A DNA stretch of 64,000 nt from Plantago ovata (Eukaryota > Streptophyta > Magnoliopsida > Lamiales > Plantaginaceae). The notes beneath the pieces were generated by a model, which saw nothing but the letters and a program-made list of their open reading frames with translations, had not been told where the DNA came from and did not search any database. How positions within the stretch are numbered: the first letter of the stretch is position 1; each line of letters starts with the position of its first letter. Shown here piece after piece: positions 11,524 to 22,879 of the stretch. Both the position numbers and the translations under genes were made by a program. The DNA is taken from assembly GCA_028274465.1 (NCBI GenBank), contig CM051457.1, forward strand, positions 32,337,313-32,401,312, read 5' to 3'.

Positions 11524-12300
11524 TTTCGAGGGCCAAGAGAATATTCAGTTTCTTCTATGATAGTGAGCTATATGTGATGCTTGCTCGAGTAGATAATTGT
11601 GTTGGCGGCTTTGGTAAGTTAATTGCCTTAAATTTCAGTGATCTGCATATTATATCGTAGGCATCATTGTGATTAGCTCCACACTGTTTCTCTTGAGCTT
11701 TGTGGACGAGTCTACAAAGTGGGGTAGTGAAGGTAGAAACTCAGAAGGAGAAACTGGTTGAAAGCCACAAAGGAGGAGCCAATTGTTGGAAGATGCTTGA
11801 TCTGGTTGCGTATGACTACGGACCACAAGATCAGTGGGGCATAGCTGAGAACGGTGGGTACCTACGTAAGTTGGACAAAGCTAAAGTGCCAAAACCTGAA
11901 CCTATCAAAAGATCAGGTTGATTGTTCTGCAATTGAAGGTGACACTTGGGGGTTCGATGAATGCAAGAGGCGACATGTGGCAGTTGCACAATTAGCTAAC
12001 ATGGATGCATGGCGTAAGGGTTCTGCAAGGGGCTTGGAATATTGCAGGAGGACCAACAGCCGGAGACGTTACTATTGGTTTCATGGAGCTCAGCCACAGG
12101 TTCGCATAATGTTCTTGCTTCTTATGTCGCCAATGGCGATCTCACCACCCTTTCTGAACCAACAAACATTAAAGGATGCCTTGTTCGTACGCTCTATAAC
12201 GAATTAATCCATGACAACTTATCGCAGATGTCAAGATCCCCACAAAGTAATCGTACTGATAAGAGTGGTCGTACTCAAAATGGATGATTGAAATTAGATC
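11524..12300 (+). other. Unrecognised relic, possibly a decayed gene
   Basis: GC content and codon-like texture rise in 11,690-12,280. Three overlapping plus-strand frames of 70-117 codons cover it (11,700-11,921; 11,854-12,207; 12,042-12,287) but none extends across it. Fragments such as LDLVAYDYGPQDQWGIAENG and SHNVLASYVANGDLTTLSEP read like protein, yet I do not recognise a family. Either a frameshifted gene remnant or chance; no function is proposed. Confidence 0.3.
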
Positions 12301-12744
12301 TTAATGTTGGTACAATTACTATCACATCGTAGAAGCCCCAACTAACTATAGTCTCTCATGTACTTACAAGTTACAATCATCATGTGTCTTATAAACTCTA
12401 AATTTAACAGTCTCCAAAATCATGAGGAGATATGACAAGGTAATATTTATTACTACATTATATTAATTAATAATATTATATTTATCTCCATCCTGCATGA
12501 AAATTAACTTCATCCTAGTGCATTAATCAATTTGTATTATGTTACATGCCATGTATTATTCTATACCGTGACGAATCCAGCGGCATATTTCACGGGGTCA
12601 AAGTTTACATGTGCAATATCTCAATGAAATATATAGTCAGTAGTAAATTTAGTAACAACGAAAAATCTTCCAAAGCTTATTAAAATTAGCAATAGAACCA
12701 AAAAAATTATCTAACTATGAATTTATTATTTTTTAATTTTATTT

Positions 12745-12775
<31 letters not shown>

Positions 12776-12905
12776 TATTTTACTTTTTAAAATGCACCGC
12801 AACCTTTTGGGTAGGTTTATATTATTTAAAGGGTTCGGCTCCTTAAAAATAGTAATTATTTACTCTATATGGCTATATATATACATATATACATCAAGTA
12901 ACATA
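12301..12905. other. AT-rich spacer
   Basis: No gene. Contains a TTATTA microsatellite at about 12,744-12,780 and a TATATA-rich tract at about 12,870-12,890. Confidence 0.5.
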
Positions 12906-12909
12906 TAAG

Positions 12910-13133
12910 GAAATTTTTAACAACAAGGAAAAAGAAAAAATAATAAAAACTATAATAATAATGGCAGAAGATGGCATGAGAAAAAAGAGTAAAGTAGAGG
13001 CAAATGAGTAAAATTGTGGAAGTGGAGCACCGAACGATGCTGAAAAAATTGGTAAAAATGGTGAAAGTCAAGTTCAAACTTCGAACCCTCACTGGCAAAG
13101 TAATAACCCCAGGCCTTAACCACTAGGAGAGAC
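12910..13133 (-). mobile_element. tRNA-derived SINE
   Basis: Read on the minus strand it begins GTCTCTCCTAGTGGTTAAGG (box-A-like) and about 35 bases later has GAGGGTTCGAAGTTTG (box-B-like), the spacing of a Pol III internal promoter. It runs on to a T/A-rich tail near 12,910-12,960. A TSD was not fixed. Confidence 0.65.
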
Positions 13134-14285
13134 ATAAATTTATCGCATTTTGGTCAAGTAGTTTACCGGCTCGTGTTTAGTTTCAAAACAAAGTGCACGG
13201 ACTCAATTCGGCTTTAACTGAATTAGTTATGGATTAATTAATGCGGTTATCTAATTACAGAGACTAGCTTTTGACAGTTCATTATTATTGATAGTGACGT
13301 GATTTCAAACGAAAAACAATTAAAAAAGGAAATATTTACACACATGATAGTAAATTAGTTAGTAAGATATCTAAATAGGTTAGGCGGTGATCAAATTATT
13401 CATCAAATTAAATTAACATACAGAAGAGAAGAGTATAATATATCAACTCCATGCGATCCATAACCCTAACCCATTAACTATTAGTTACAGTTTATTTGGA
13501 TTCATAATATTGTGCAAATTGAGGCGGTGGAGACATGGTTTTAAAAATAACAAGCCGTTAAATACATTAACTAAATTGGTTACAGGTTTTTTTTTAAAGG
13601 TAATGTACAGCTGATTAGATATGAAGTATCTGAGTTACAGGGGTTAACAAATTAAAATAGAAATAGAAATTAGTTACAGGGGTTAATAATAGGCGGTCAT
13701 GATCATTCATCATCAAATTAAAGAGAGTTCTTGATTCATTCTTTCATTTTCAAAGGTGTGAGGTGTTATCTCAACAACTGTTTCCAAATGCAATCAGGAA
13801 AAGATAATTGTCTCCATTAGAAAATCAATTCTTATTTGAATTCAATTCATATTCGAATTCCTTTAGGTTTAGCTGCAAATTGAAGGCTATATAAAGGGGT
13901 GATTACTGCATGCTCATACCAGATCTGGAGACATATAACAACACAGCTTGAAGACCCGGTTCGACTACTTCGAAGGGTGATATTATATAGATTATAGGTT
14001 CTAGCTTTGAGAGACAGATTTGTTCTTGTTTCTTGCATACTGTTAGGGACTTGTAATTGAGATTGATATAATATAGTGGAAGCTGGTGATCTCCGTGGAT
14101 GTAGGTTATTTACAACCGAACCACGTTAAACTCTTGTGTCTTTCTTGCTTATCGTTCTTGCTCTGTTTTCTGTTTTGGTTGCTTGGGTGTGTGTTTGATT
14201 GTTGCAGCTGGTTCTTGGTGGTTTAGTTGTGTTGTGAGCTCTTGTGATTAGGTATAATCGACTATTGTTGAATCGAACTCAACAA
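13134..14285 (+). other. AT-rich spacer, with a Copia-LTR-like segment at about 13,880-14,285
   Basis: The first 700 bases show nothing. From about 13,880 the text resembles the transcribed half of a Copia LTR: a gctatataaagg TATA-like box at 13,888, then gtggaagctggtgatctccg and accgaaccacgttaaact, then T-rich sequence. Ends and target duplication were not identified, so this is a family resemblance only. Confidence 0.35.
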
Positions 14286-14351
14286 AAACCCTCCATCACT
14301 CATTCGCCCACACACACTCTCTCTCTCACAAACACACAACACACAACACAA

Positions 14352-14842
14352 ATGACTTTTATGTTGTTGCTTTTGCTCTGTGCGCTAGGCACCTTCCTCT
14401 GTGCAATCGGGTTCTTGATTGGGGTTTGCTTTACCACTTACTTCCTCTGGCGAGCGGTTGTCCGACATTACAGGCTCATTCAATATGTTATCCGGCGGGT
14501 TCGGGGCAGGAGCGAAGTGGAAGTTGTTCCGGTTCCGGTTGTAATGGAACGTCGTGCTGGTCCTGTGCGAGGAAGATTGTTCAACATTTTTTTTTGGTAC
14601 ATTGGTATTCTAGCGAGTATGGCGGCTATCTTCTGGTTTGGGTATATGTTAGTATTGCAGGGGTCTTCGTTTTCTTGGTGATATATTTTGGGCCAACTCT
14701 TACTGCTCAATTCGCACAATTGGTTTACACTGGCTTTGTACGATTGAACGGACATGATTATGCTAGGCGGGTTGAATCGGCTAGTAGCCGAATCGGCCAT
14801 GATGAGGATGAAGAAGCCTCCAGTGCTCAAGCCATTATTTAA
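14352..14842 (+). pseudogene. Small membrane protein, frameshifted
   Basis: A CT/CA-rich leader (14,290-14,350) precedes ATG at 14,352. The frame starts MTFMLLLLLCALGTFLCAIG, a long hydrophobic helix, followed by a basic stretch (RHYRLIQYVIRRVRGR) and a second hydrophobic segment (GILASMAAIFWFGYML). It ends early at 14,681. One base off, another frame continues with a further hydrophobic segment (VFVFLVIYFGPTL), then an acidic, Ser-rich tail to 14,842. The simplest reading is one gene of about 160 residues with two or three membrane passes, broken by a one-base change near 14,655-14,675. A sequencing error or an intron ending at the nearby gcag cannot be excluded. Family not recognised. Confidence 0.5.
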
Positions 14843-15009
14843 ATCGGCTACGTTGTTCAAAGTTCTGGTTCATCTAATAATGACAATGGGGATCCCAATG
14901 AGAATGACGTTGAAGAAGGGGACGAGGCACAAAGTTGAGGAACTAAGATGAAACGAAGAGTGGATATAGTGTGAATTAATACATACCTAGGATTAATTGG
15001 ATGTCTCTG

Positions 15010-15113
15010 GCAATTTTGAATGTATAATTCTTTTTGAATGTATAATTCTTTTTGTTAAGTCTATCTGAATTTTGAATGTATAATTCTTTTTGAATGTATA
15101 ATTCTTTTTGTTA
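15010..15113. repeat. Tandem duplication of about 52 bp
   Basis: The block GAATGTATAATTCTTTTT occurs twice in each of two adjacent units, each unit closing with GTTAAGT. The second unit is near-identical, so the event is recent. Confidence 0.8.
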
Positions 15114-15234
15114 AGTGTTTCTCTAATTCAGTTCTATGTTATATGTAGACTGTAGTATAATTTTTAGCGTCTAATAAGTAATAACTGTTGCAGTTAAAGA
15201 TATGTTCATAACCAAGGAAACATGAAACATCAAC

Positions 15235-15420
15235 AAATAACTACAAGCTGTTAATTTTAGAAGTTATATTATATAAATATAAGAAGTATACTTTTATAAT
15301 ACAATTTTTAAATTTTTTTTTCTTGACAAATTATTATTTATTTGAGGTCAAACCGGACATCGAAAAGTCAACAAAAATAAAGTGTTAACCTTTAAAGTTT
15401 CCGGAGGAAGTACTTATTTG
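15235..15420. mobile_element. Stowaway-like MITE fragment
   Basis: The right part reads GAGGTCAAACCGGACATCG, then AAAAGTCAACAAAAATAAAG, and ends near TTTCCGGAGGAAGTA, as in Stowaway-like ends elsewhere in this window. The left terminus is not clear. Confidence 0.45.
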
Positions 15421-16020
15421 TATTATATAGTACTCATGAGTCCATATTAAATTTTTTTAATTTTGTTTTGTGCACTTTTCCTTATTCTCAAATAATTTCT
15501 AAATTTATTTATTGAAAAAAATATTATATTAAATATCCCCGAGATTAAATTATTTTCTTCAAAATACTATTCAACCATAGAAAAATATGATCAACAAAAC
15601 TAAATAAAAAAACATTTGATGGGACAATGAATTACTAAACCATAATAATAAAAAAATGATAAAATTTAAAAAATTAAAGGAAAATTAAAATTATAAAGAA
15701 AATAACAATAAAAAGGGACAATTTTATTTTTATTTTATTTTTTGATTTGTTGCTATTTAATTAATTTATAGGGATTTTTTTGAGGTTTTTCAAAAATAAA
15801 AGGACTTAGATTTGTAAGACTCGTATGAACTACGTACGTATAAAATACGGTCCAGGAGACTAAATGTGCAAAAATAAAAAAAGTAGCGACCAAATCCATG
15901 ATGGGCCATTAACTCAGGGACCAAAAATACAATTCGCTCCATGGATGAAGAAACCATACCACCCAAAACCAAAATAATTTAGAAAACACAGTTACACCTG
16001 ACCAAACTATTTATTTTTTC
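15421..16020. other. AT-rich spacer with one end of the 9.6 kb TIR family
   Basis: At 15,890-15,942 the text AACTCAGGGACCAAAAATAC followed by AATTCGCTCC matches the right terminus of the element at 9611-11,513. No matching left end was found, so this is a truncated copy. Otherwise AT-rich without genes. Confidence 0.4.
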
Positions 16021-16024
16021 ATTT

Positions 16025-16250
16025 GTAATCATGAGTTAGAACTTGGCTCACTTCAAACTCTCGTTCAAACCAAACAAGCCGAGCTCGAATAACAAAAGTA
16101 TGATTGGAGCTCGAACCTAAAATCTTAGTCGTCTTCCAATTAGACGAACCAATCCTAACTCCAATTGAAGTAGTGAAATTGTTCTTACCTCCGCGATCAT
16201 ACCGGAAAAGATGGGTTCTTGTATCTGGAAAGTTAGAAATATTCAGCAAT
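16025..16250 (-). mobile_element. Possible SINE-like repeat
   Basis: On the minus strand TTTTAGGTTCGAGCTCC at about 16,105-16,125 resembles a box B, with an ATTGGTTCGTCTAATTGG stretch before it. Weak evidence. Confidence 0.25.
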
Positions 16251-16529
16251 AGACTTTAATTTGAAAGTTGTTGTGATTATCTGTGAATTTGAATTCTGAT
16301 GATTAGATATTTCTTAATGACATCGCGTGTTCTGCACCTCCTGCTATAATCCGCCTTTGATGTTCAGCAACTGCTGGCAAAGCCGATGGCAATTTACGTA
16401 AATATTGCAAACCTTCATCTATCCTTTTGGAACGAATCAGCGAGAAATTGATCGAATTTCTTGCTTAATTCGAATGGGTGTTCGGCTGCAATTCAAAACA
16501 GAAAACAACCTATACAAGTAGTGATGTTT

Positions 16530-16690
16530 AATGAGCCAAGTATTGCTAAGGCTCGGCTCGAGCTCGTTAACTAAATAAGCCTAATTTCAGGCTCGAGCTC
16601 GAACCACTATATATAGGCTCGAGCTCGGCTCGTTAAGCTCAAACAAACTCAAGCTAGCTAGGCCCGGCTCGAGTATAAATACCATAAAAA
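16530..16690. repeat. GGCTCGAGCTCG repeat cluster
   Basis: Several copies of GCTCGAGCTCG and GGCTCGTTAA occur in 150 bases in an otherwise AT-rich context. Plant hAT-type non-autonomous elements often carry such a motif. No TIR or TSD resolved. Confidence 0.4.
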
Positions 16691-17815
16691 TGTTAAAATA
16701 TTAAATAACATATAAAAAATTTAAGATTACACATTACAATTATCAAGAAGTAATCATGGTCAATGGTCGTAAATAACTTGGTAGATGAATTGGGTTACAG
16801 ACTTACAGGTCTGTTTTATATCGTTGCGCTGCTATTAAGTTGGATTGAGATTGGAGGTGTTACTTTTCCAAAAGGATGTATTGGATTACAGGTCTGTTTT
16901 TTGTGTTGCGCATGTAACAAAAACTACTTTGATATTCCTGATTACATGTGTGTGCTGTTTAGTGTTTATAGACTTGTTTATCCTACAGACTACTTTCATA
17001 TTCCTGATACACTTTGATGTCATCTACATATCCCGTATTGTTCGGATTCGAAGGGCATGGGGATTGGTAAACTCTCTTAGGATATCATATTAAGTGTCTT
17101 GAAATATATCATTCAAATTTCAATCATCAAACTGGATAGTTGGTACAGAGTACTAATGAGCAATGAGCATGGAATAATGTTAGACGCGTCTTTTGAGCCA
17201 GGGGAGACATAGCAGTAGGTATTGAGACAAGTCTCCTAACGAGCCATTTCACCACAGAAAGTATATGGAGTATATGTGACTTCTGCAGCTAACACATACT
17301 TTTAGTATCAATTTTTATGAGGCAAAAGAGCATTTGTCCATTGAATTGAAATTGGCTCGGTTGCGACTTGCCCCTAATTTTTTATATGGGTCGCTATGTG
17401 CCCTTGAAGTATATTTTTGCTTTTATTTTTTTTTCTTCCCTTTTCAGGTGAACAGTACGGACTACGGAGCACACTGGAGTTTAGGAGCCACATCGCAACC
17501 CATACAAAATTTCAGAGGGAATGTTGGAGAATTATCGGTGGCCGTGGTGAAGAGTTAAATCAAACCAAGGCTCCAGATATCGCTCCCATAATGCAATAAT
17601 CATCTCTGGCTAAAGTACAGGAAGAAATAGAAGTATAAAAAAAAAAAAGTGCTTCTTATTCCTTGGTAAACTATACTATGTAACTAAAGCAATAATCACC
17701 TCTTAACTTAAATTCAAACTCGCTTAGCACAAAAGTAATTGTCACCTAAAATAATTGATCCACCCTTAAATCTAACATTAAGTATTAAGTTTATGTATTA
17801 TACATGTGATGATAA
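16691..17815. other. Spacer, no clear gene
   Basis: Short open frames around 16,763-17,093 and 17,334-17,600 have no recognisable domain. The second lies after a polypyrimidine-AG (ttcccttttcag at about 17,437-17,448) and could be a single decayed exon. Nothing else seen. Confidence 0.4.
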
Positions 17816-17819
17816 TCTA

Positions 17820-17930
17820 AGAAGCACGGAGACGGATATGGATACGGATACGAATACAACACGGATACGCGAAAACGTCAAAACTCAAAAAAATAGGATG
17901 CGGATACGTGTAGGATACGTTTAATTTATA
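17820..17930. repeat. GGATACG-rich dispersed repeat
   Basis: ACGGATATGGATACGGATACG followed by ACACGGATACGCG and GGATGCGGATACGTG. It looks like the end of a dispersed plant repeat. A related end (TGTTCCGTGTTCGTGGACAC) occurs at 18,353-18,372, suggesting one element from 17,820 to about 18,375. The class is not determined. Confidence 0.35.
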
Positions 17931-18267
17931 TATATATTTTTAATATATTGAACATTTTAAGCTAAAGATTATTAAATTTAGTGAACACTAACCAACCAAA
18001 TAAGAAAAAATTTCATATAAAGGTCCAATAAACTCAAAAACATATAAATAGTATTTAGCATTAAAAAAAATCAAAATGCGGTTTAAGTTTTATTCTTCCT
18101 TTAACTTTACACGAATTTCTTAAAAAATATTGTGACTAGTATTTTTGAAGGGTTTAAAAGTTAAAAAGCTCTTTTGAATGCGACATACGAAACCGACACC
18201 TGTTTAAACATTTTGGAGAATTATAATGCGACAATTCAGCCATCCTCCTCCCTACTTTATCTATCTG

Positions 18268-18306
18268 CATTACGTCTTACAATTACGTCTTACAATTACG
18301 TCTTAT
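18268..18306. repeat. 14-bp tandem repeat, about three copies
   Basis: The unit ATTACGTCTTACA is repeated three times in a row, the last ending in TTATGG. Confidence 0.8.
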
Positions 18307-18439
18307 GGCTATTGTCCAGATCCAACTTTAATTTAGCAGTAGTAGTCAGTGTGTGTTCCGTGTTCGTGGACACAATTTTGGGGGCAAAAGTAGTACTTAT
18401 ACTGCTGTTGTGAATTAGTAAAGTGAGTGTTTATAGTTT

Positions 18440-18600
18440 TTTCTCTTCCGCTGGACCACTTTATTTTTTTTAATAATCGAACTATTACAAAGCTAGTAAT
18501 AAATTATAAATAATCCCGCACTTGGCGAGAATTGAACCTATGACTCTAGTGTCATGACACCTCAGTCTAACCAATTGAGCTAGACCTCCTTATAACTCAA
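18440..18600 (-). mobile_element. tRNA-derived SINE
   Basis: The minus strand reads AGGTCTAGCTCAATTGGTTA (a good box A at its 3' side), then TCATAGGTTCAATTCTCG (box B) about 30 bases later. The head is close to a real tRNA, but the anticodon arm and acceptor pairing do not form a clear functional tRNA, and an A/T-rich body follows down to about 18,440. Called a SINE. Confidence 0.65.
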
Positions 18601-19119
18601 CTCTCTTCCGTTGGACCAACTTATAACTCCAGTGAGTGTTTATAGTAATAATTAACTTATTTAGTTTCTATTAGAAGTTTTTTTAGTGTTTTTTGCAATA
18701 ATTTATAAGCCACGTAAATGTTTTAAAATTAAGATGGATGATTTGAAGCTAAAGAAATTGGAGATTACACCTCTTAAACCAACTTTTCATAAATTAAATT
18801 AAATTTTAATTTAAATGAATTTTCTAAAAATATAAGTATAGGACACTATTGTATAACTTGTTTTAACTTTTAAATAATTTTTACGAACACATCAAATTAC
18901 CTTTCATCCAACTTTACTAGTATATAATTTATGTCTCTAAATAAATTAGTTACTTAAAATAATCTTTAGATTAGTTAGAAGTATCACAATATGTCCATCC
19001 ACCTGATTCAATATAGATTATAGACTAGTAATAGACTATATAGTAAGTAGAACACACTTGAAAAATTCTTCGCATCCATCTGACACCTCTCAGTCTCCTT
19101 CCTTTTCAATTCCCCACTG
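18601..19119. other. AT-rich spacer and upstream region of the next gene
   Basis: No gene. 19,075-19,118 is CT-rich (ctctcagtctccttccttttc), consistent with a 5' leader. Confidence 0.45.
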
Positions 19120-20509
19120 ATGGCTCCTCCTCTCCCCTCTCATCAAACTGCACTTTCACCATTACGGGCTCCTCCTCTGCCCCACTCAACGCCAATGGAA
19201 CATATCGTTGACGTCCCCAATGGAGCTGCCACGACCAACTTCAGGTACCAACTTTCTCCTATTTTTATCTAATGCGTACAAGTTACAGCAACGGCCTCAC
19301 AACTTTATTAGGAATTTAGGATTGCATGGGAATTGGATGGGTCTCGCAACTTAATACTCAAAAATGTGAACATTTATTGAAAATTGGTAGTGAACACCAT
19401 ACTCCAAAAATTGCTTTTAAAAATGTAACGTCCTACTATTCCTTATCACTAATAAATCAATGGAGATCCATGGTTCATATATATATAATTCATTTTCTCC
19501 GTACCAAAACATGTCTTTTTTTATTTTATTTTATTTTTATTTTATTTTTTATTTTTTTTTGTCATCATTCATGCTGGCAGCACGAGAACCTCCAAGCATG
19601 CTAGATTTTTAAGTTCTTGGGATTTTTAAAAAGAAAAGTTTGTCTTATTAGCATGAGAAACGTTAGGGTAATTAGCTTTGGAGGAACTTATAGCCGGAGA
19701 AGAAATAACATAGTTGGTCTTACAACACAAAGTTTTGTCTTTTTTTCTTTTTTTTTTTTTCATCCCTTCCTTTCAAAATTTTAAGAAAAATATGGCGTGC
19801 AATATTAGTACACACTATCTCACACATTATTAAGATTGTTAAGGTATTGTCCAGTACTATAGTCCGGACACAATTAAGTGGTTTTGTTATTGAGTTCCCA
19901 AAATAGCTATACCAATTATAATAGTGTTTTTACATATATATATATATATATACTCATATCATATATCTCTTTATATTAGTGATCTCGACTTTAATTGCAT
20001 TCTTACGAATATAGTTCAGGCAATGATCTATGTTTACTTCCAGTACTTATCATGGTTTCTGCAGGACCAAAGTTGTAACCGGGAGAAGATTCATGATACG
20101 TTTGGTTTTCAAACTACTAATTCCACTGGCGGCAATAAAACTTCAGTCCCCTGCCCTGACTTCAGACTATGCTGTTCAGGTTTGTTGCTTGGTTGTCGCA
20201 GGATTTGTGTATTGTGTGTTAATAGAAATCGTGGAGAATACAAATCTTGATCAAGCCCAAAACGAAGAGTATCTTGAGATGCTTCTTCACGTTTGTCTCA
20301 TCATCATTTCGGTCTCTTTGGTTACTATGCTTTTCCCGCGTAATCAATCATTGCTGGTGTTTATACCCCTAGTATCTGTTCTGATTCCATTAACGGTTGT
20401 GGTATGGTTCAGGATGGAAATCATCTGCATCTTTACCAACTGTTTTGCATATGTAATGCCCTTAAAAACTGCAAACAACTCAGCTCGTGTGCCTAGAGTG
20501 TCTGCCTAG
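19120..20509 (+). CDS. Two-exon gene for a multi-pass membrane protein of unknown family
   Basis: Exon 1 is 19,120-19,244 and exon 2 is 20,065-20,509; joined they give 570 bases, 189 residues plus stop, with no break. The splice sites are CAG/GTACC and CTGCAG/GACC, and the split Arg codon keeps frame. The start was chosen because ATG at 19,120 follows a CT-rich leader and opens a proline-rich head (MAPPLPSHQTALSPLRAPPL). After a basic stretch (TKVVTGRRFMIR) come about four hydrophobic segments, roughly residues 54-67, 76-92, 112-130 and 133-160, separated by an acidic loop (ENTNLDQAQNEEYLEM). The short tail ends ARVPRVSA. I do not recognise the family. The clean splice join and uninterrupted frame argue for a functional gene. 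The 820-bp intron holds low-complexity T-rich DNA. Confidence 0.6.
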
Positions 20510-21660
20510 CTAAGCTACCAGCTTACAGTAGTTATTTTGTACTCTCTCTCCGTTCTGAATCAAATGTTTGATTTTGGGCGGAGAGAGATTTGATGTGTAA
20601 TGGAAAAGTAGCATAAACGGTATGATATGTGGATTCAAATTATTAACACATCATTTTCCAAAAAAATTACATGGAACATAAATAAATAAACAGGAGGGGA
20701 GGGGACTGAAGTTTACATGGATCCGATCCAAAATTAGTTTACTTGGTCGGATCCAATTTGAATTTCATTTTTTTGTCTAGGATCGGACCTAAACTACCTG
20801 ACCCTAAAAATGAAAGGAAATGGTAAGAAGGTGAAACTCCAGTACTCCAAAAAAATGTCAAAAGAGAGCTCTTGTCATCAGAAATAACATCACATTCCAA
20901 CTAAAGGCTGATAATCGATCAAATGCCTCCCTTCAGTTATCAATACTCAGCCAAAAGAGATTTTATGTTCTACATAGAAAACAAAATGCAACATGGAAAA
21001 CTAGAGTTGCCAAGTTTACAAGTGTCTCAGGTAAATTGCACTTCATTTGATGTCCAAATCAGACTGCTACATCTCTAGCTAGCGACCACTTCATTTGAAT
21101 GCAGTCTCTTCGCTCTCAAACTGGCTGACCTGATTGGACCAACAGGGACTGAAACACAACACATTACTGCCTGTTAGAGCCGAAAATTGCGTCAACTGGT
21201 ATATTCTTACATCTGCATATTCAGAGGTAATGCGTTTATTGATGAAAGTCTTGGTATGAGATACGTGCACATGACGTTTTGGTGAAACTATAACACATAC
21301 AATTCAATCAATCTGAAATTAGTTGTGTGCATTTGACATAACATCCTTGGCATATTGTATGATGAACTTCTGCAGGTAGACTATTATTGTACTGTACTTT
21401 TTATGCAGCTCAAAATTCTGTGGCTAGTTAAAACTTAGACATCCCGACTACCGTTAAGCTGCTCATTTCACTCAATTTTTCACTTTAGCGAACACGTTAC
21501 AAATCCATAGTCAGCAGTCGGTATCATTTCTTGATTTCAACTTCAGCCATTCCACAACTAGGATATATTTTACCCATCTGAAAGGCACATGACATAGAAT
21601 GTATTCCCCCAAGGAAAATGGCACAATAAAACAATAACTTCAACTTCCATGATACAAACC
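20510..21660. other. Intergenic region
   Basis: Begins with the 3' flank of the membrane-protein gene. A short inverted pair (CTCTCTCCG ... CGGAGAGAG at about 20,543-20,587) may be a MITE scrap. The remainder may include the 3' untranslated part of the MAPKK exon. No gene seen. Confidence 0.4.
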
Positions 21661-21664
21661 TTGA

Positions 21665-21754
21665 TTAAAGCGTAGCAAGTGGAGGCCCTGCACTGGTGAA
21701 GTACATTGCAAGATCAACGTCAAGATCATCATACTTAGTGACAAAAGGGTGTGC
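21665..21754 (-). pseudogene. Orphan last exon of a group-A-like MAP kinase kinase
   Basis: The exon follows a good acceptor (aacatatccag) and encodes HPFVTKYDDLDVDLAMYFT, then a short tail ending GPPLATL and a stop. The pattern HPF...YDD..VDL..YFT.AG.PLATL is the C-terminal end of plant MKK1/MKK2-type MAP kinase kinases. No kinase-domain exon is found upstream (higher coordinates): about 200 bases on, the 11 kb transposon begins, and beyond it is an unrelated gene. So it is a fragment, either a truncated pseudogene or the end of a gene whose other exons were moved away. Confidence 0.7.
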
Positions 21755-21957
21755 CTGGATATGTTGGAAATACATTAGACACAAAGGGTGTTGACAAGTT
21801 ACAGCAACGGCCTCAAAATTTTCCCAAGTAAGGGTGTTGGCAGCAATTGGGCCTAATTTTTCTCGATCAGGCTAGTAGCCCAGACAACAATGTGTAGCCC
21901 AGCCAACAAGAAAGATACTGAAAATATCACAAAAGATCGCAACAAGCAAGACACAAA
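21755..21957. other. Flank of the large transposon
   Basis: Would hold the intron upstream of the MAPKK exon. Nothing else seen. Confidence 0.3.
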
Positions 21958-22295
21958 GAGCCCGTTTGGTTGTAAGTAGGAAAAGGAAAAGGGCATTTTA
22001 CTAGGAAATCTGGTTCAACTCTAAAACTAGGAAAAGGAGTAGGAAAAGGAAGCCTTTTCCTTGTTTGGTTCCTTATTTGTCACTAGGAAATCTGGTTCAA
22101 TTCAATTTTCCTTTTCCATGTTTGGTTGTGCTAATACACACAAAAGAAAAGATAATTTTCCCATTTTACCCCTCCGTGTACAGAAGAAACGTTATCGTTC
22201 TGTTGCATTTACAATTTGGGGATTAGGGTTCATATCATGTCTGAACAACAATCAAATAACACGGTAGAGGGATTGAAGTTGCTCCATTAATTCAG

Positions 22296-22879
22296 TCATT
22301 GGAATAGATGCTTGAATGCAATAAAGATACAATAGTAGACGTTCTGTGCGATTGAGATGTGAAGATTAATACTCATCGAGAAATGTCTGTGCGGCAAGAG
22401 GCTCTGTTTTGCTCTCGCCGGCGTCTTCTTTCGGATTTTTCTCCTTCCAGCCCTATGCAGCCTTGCGGTCCACCGGATGTTGTTCTGTCTCAGGCGCACT
22501 TCATACTTCTTCTTGCACCCTTTGAGAGCTGCAACTTCTTTGGCCTTCAACCGCCGTTGTGAAATGAGTTCGTTAAGAATTTCCTTGTAATAAGTAGACA
22601 AGCTCTCGTCCGTGAAATGTTTGAACGAGCAACCATTTGGCATCTGGTGAAGATGTAAAAAACAAAACAGCCTTCAATAGTTGAGTAATTCAAAATCAGA
22701 AGAACTTGGTAGGGTGAAGATAAGGGGCTTACTTTGAACTGTGGACAGCGTACAAATCGTCGGCAAGGTTCCTCGATGTCATTCCAGTTGCAGTCTTGAA
22801 CGGTGGGCTTGTTGCAGTGGCAGAGTAGCGGATGGAGTTGTGGATTGTTTGGGGTGTTAGATTCTTCCATAGCTTCCAT
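22296..22879 (-). CDS. GRF zinc-finger protein with coiled coil
   Basis: Two exons, 22,879-22,733 and 22,643-22,296, joined in frame (donor AAA/GTAAGC, acceptor CACCAG/ATGCC): 164 residues. Residues 20-62 form a GRF-type zinc finger: CHCNKPTVQDCNWND, then EPCRRFVRCPQF, then NGCSFKHFTDE, matching the family pattern CxC...NPGRxFxxC......C.FF.W.DE. GRF fingers bind single-stranded nucleic acid in several DNA-repair and plant proteins. Residues 66-105 are rich in Lys, Arg, Glu and Leu and look like a coiled coil (ILNELISQRRLKAKEVAALK). The tail after residue 115 is basic and then hydrophobic and may be non-genuine if a last intron exists. Nearest gene within the left TIR of the large transposon, same strand as its transposase. 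Such small GRF proteins are common in plants next to transposons. Confidence 0.65.

Noticed and set aside
18500-18595. A tRNA gene on the minus strand
   Set aside because: Box A and box B are good, but I could not fit a paired acceptor stem and anticodon arm, and the A/T-rich body that follows suits a SINE.
20030-20064. A start of the membrane protein at 20,030
   Set aside because: A strong acceptor (gtttctgcag) at 20,064 and an in-phase upstream exon give a better model; the text before it is intron.
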